A stretch of DNA of 5,697 nucleotides from Chloroflexota bacterium (GTDB lineage Bacteria > Chloroflexota > Dehalococcoidia > Lucifugimonadales > Australimonadaceae), in NCBI GenBank assembly GCA_026713505.1, contig JAPOOH010000595.1, positions 1 to 5,697 of the forward strand, in the 5' to 3' direction. Numbering within the stretch: the first letter of the stretch is position 1; each line of letters starts with the position of its first letter. The position numbers and the translations under genes are program-made. Under the pieces are notes generated by a model. It did no database searches. It was not told where the DNA came from and saw only the letters and a list, made by a program, of their open reading frames with translations. Positions 5,336 through 5,697 of this stretch are shown one piece after another.

Positions 5336-5697
5336 GTAGCCCTGATGCCTTTTGCATGTTGGTTTTCGGTCAATAGTGAGATTGCTCAGGAGTAATTAGA
5401 AAAAAAACGCGAGGAAAAGCGATTAAGTCACGTTGTCCATTATTTCGCGCTGTTAGGCTTGGCAAGGGAGCGATTATTGGCTAGCAGAACCATGCTGGAA
5501 ATCTAGTTTACGTCTGCCCTTTTCAAGATTTCGCGTCGGCGTTACGGAGATTAGAAGGTCTGCTACGTGCATTTTGCAGTGTTAGGTTTATCAAGAGTCA
5601 CCTTAGCATGCTTGATCGGGAAGGCACGGATAGCTAGAATTCAATACATAAGGGCATTTGGATGGGCTGGATGTACGCCCCCCGTCACATTGTATAA
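5336..5697. other. 362 bp without a supportable gene
   Basis: Stops are frequent in all frames and I see no open frame with a ribosome-binding site. There is an A8 run at 5400-5407 but no hairpin before it on the plus strand, so no confident terminator for the upstream operon. A short inverted repeat ATCAAG (5590-5595) / CTTGAT (5611-5616) lacks a T tract. An imperfect direct repeat is listed separately. Confidence 0.5.
5443..5598. repeat. Imperfect direct repeat pair, 129 bp apart
   Basis: The copies at 5443-5468 and 5572-5597 agree at 19 of 26 positions by hand alignment and share TGTTAGG and CAAG at the same offsets. Both contain GTTAGGY, which fits the integron core GTTRRRY, but no partner box was found. 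They may be a degenerate duplication or chance similarity. Confidence 0.3.

Noticed and set aside
5396..5425. Intrinsic terminator around the A8 run
   Set aside because: No stable G+C-rich stem sits beside the tract in the orientation needed for either strand.
5452..5587. Integron attC sites suggested by two GTTAGGY boxes
   Set aside because: No matching RYYYAAC box lies upstream at attC distances and the flanks do not fold into an attC-like hairpin by eye.
1..5697. CRISPR array, tRNA or rRNA gene
   Set aside because: No regularly spaced exact repeats, cloverleaf-like stretches or conserved rRNA segments were seen by eye on either strand.

Overview
The window is a chromosomal accessory segment from a bacterium, probably a proteobacterium. 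That placement is an inference from the high-G+C codon use of the left half, the Mutator-type transposase and the Shine-Dalgarno sites; there is no rRNA, tRNA or housekeeping gene to confirm it. It falls into two compositional halves that meet sharply near base 3455: a G+C-rich left part (1-3455) and a clearly A+T-richer right part (3456-5697). The right part looks like DNA of different origin.

Left part, minus strand, reading right to left. A 552-residue McrB-like AAA+ NTPase (551-2209) is followed after 6 bp by the start of a DUF2357/McrC-N-like protein (1-544), which runs off the window. Together they form a two-gene McrBC-family restriction operon: the motor comes first, then the partner that in this family carries a PD-(D/E)XK nuclease (beyond the window here). 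The leader of this operon (2210-2370) holds two small hairpins. Directly behind it lies a decayed IS256/Mutator-family element (about 2371-3455) on the same strand. Its transposase has lost its N-terminal part and carries in-frame amber codons, two of them where the family normally has Gln. The amber codons all sit in CTAGG, as expected if CCAGG (Dcm-type) sites had suffered C-to-T change.

Right part, plus strand. About 400 bp without a convincing gene ends in a dense regulatory-looking block: four CATTAG/CTAATG copies in 79 bp, two of them forming a perfect 10-bp inverted repeat around a TTGACT box. A good Shine-Dalgarno then precedes a 425-residue protein (3865-5142) that I read as an unusual proteasome-beta-like Ntn hydrolase. 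Thr2 would become the N-terminal nucleophile once Met1 is removed, Asp18 and Lys36 fall at the expected spacing, and two long helical insertions enlarge the fold. Four bases later a 62-residue acidic protein (5147-5335) is encoded, with its own ribosome-binding site. The remaining 362 bp hold no gene that I can support, only an imperfect 129-bp-spaced direct repeat.

Taken together this looks like part of a defence or accessory island: a McrBC-type system, an IS scar, and a two-gene cassette of a stand-alone proteasome-like hydrolase plus a small acidic partner. The last pair is the best candidate here for an undescribed system.
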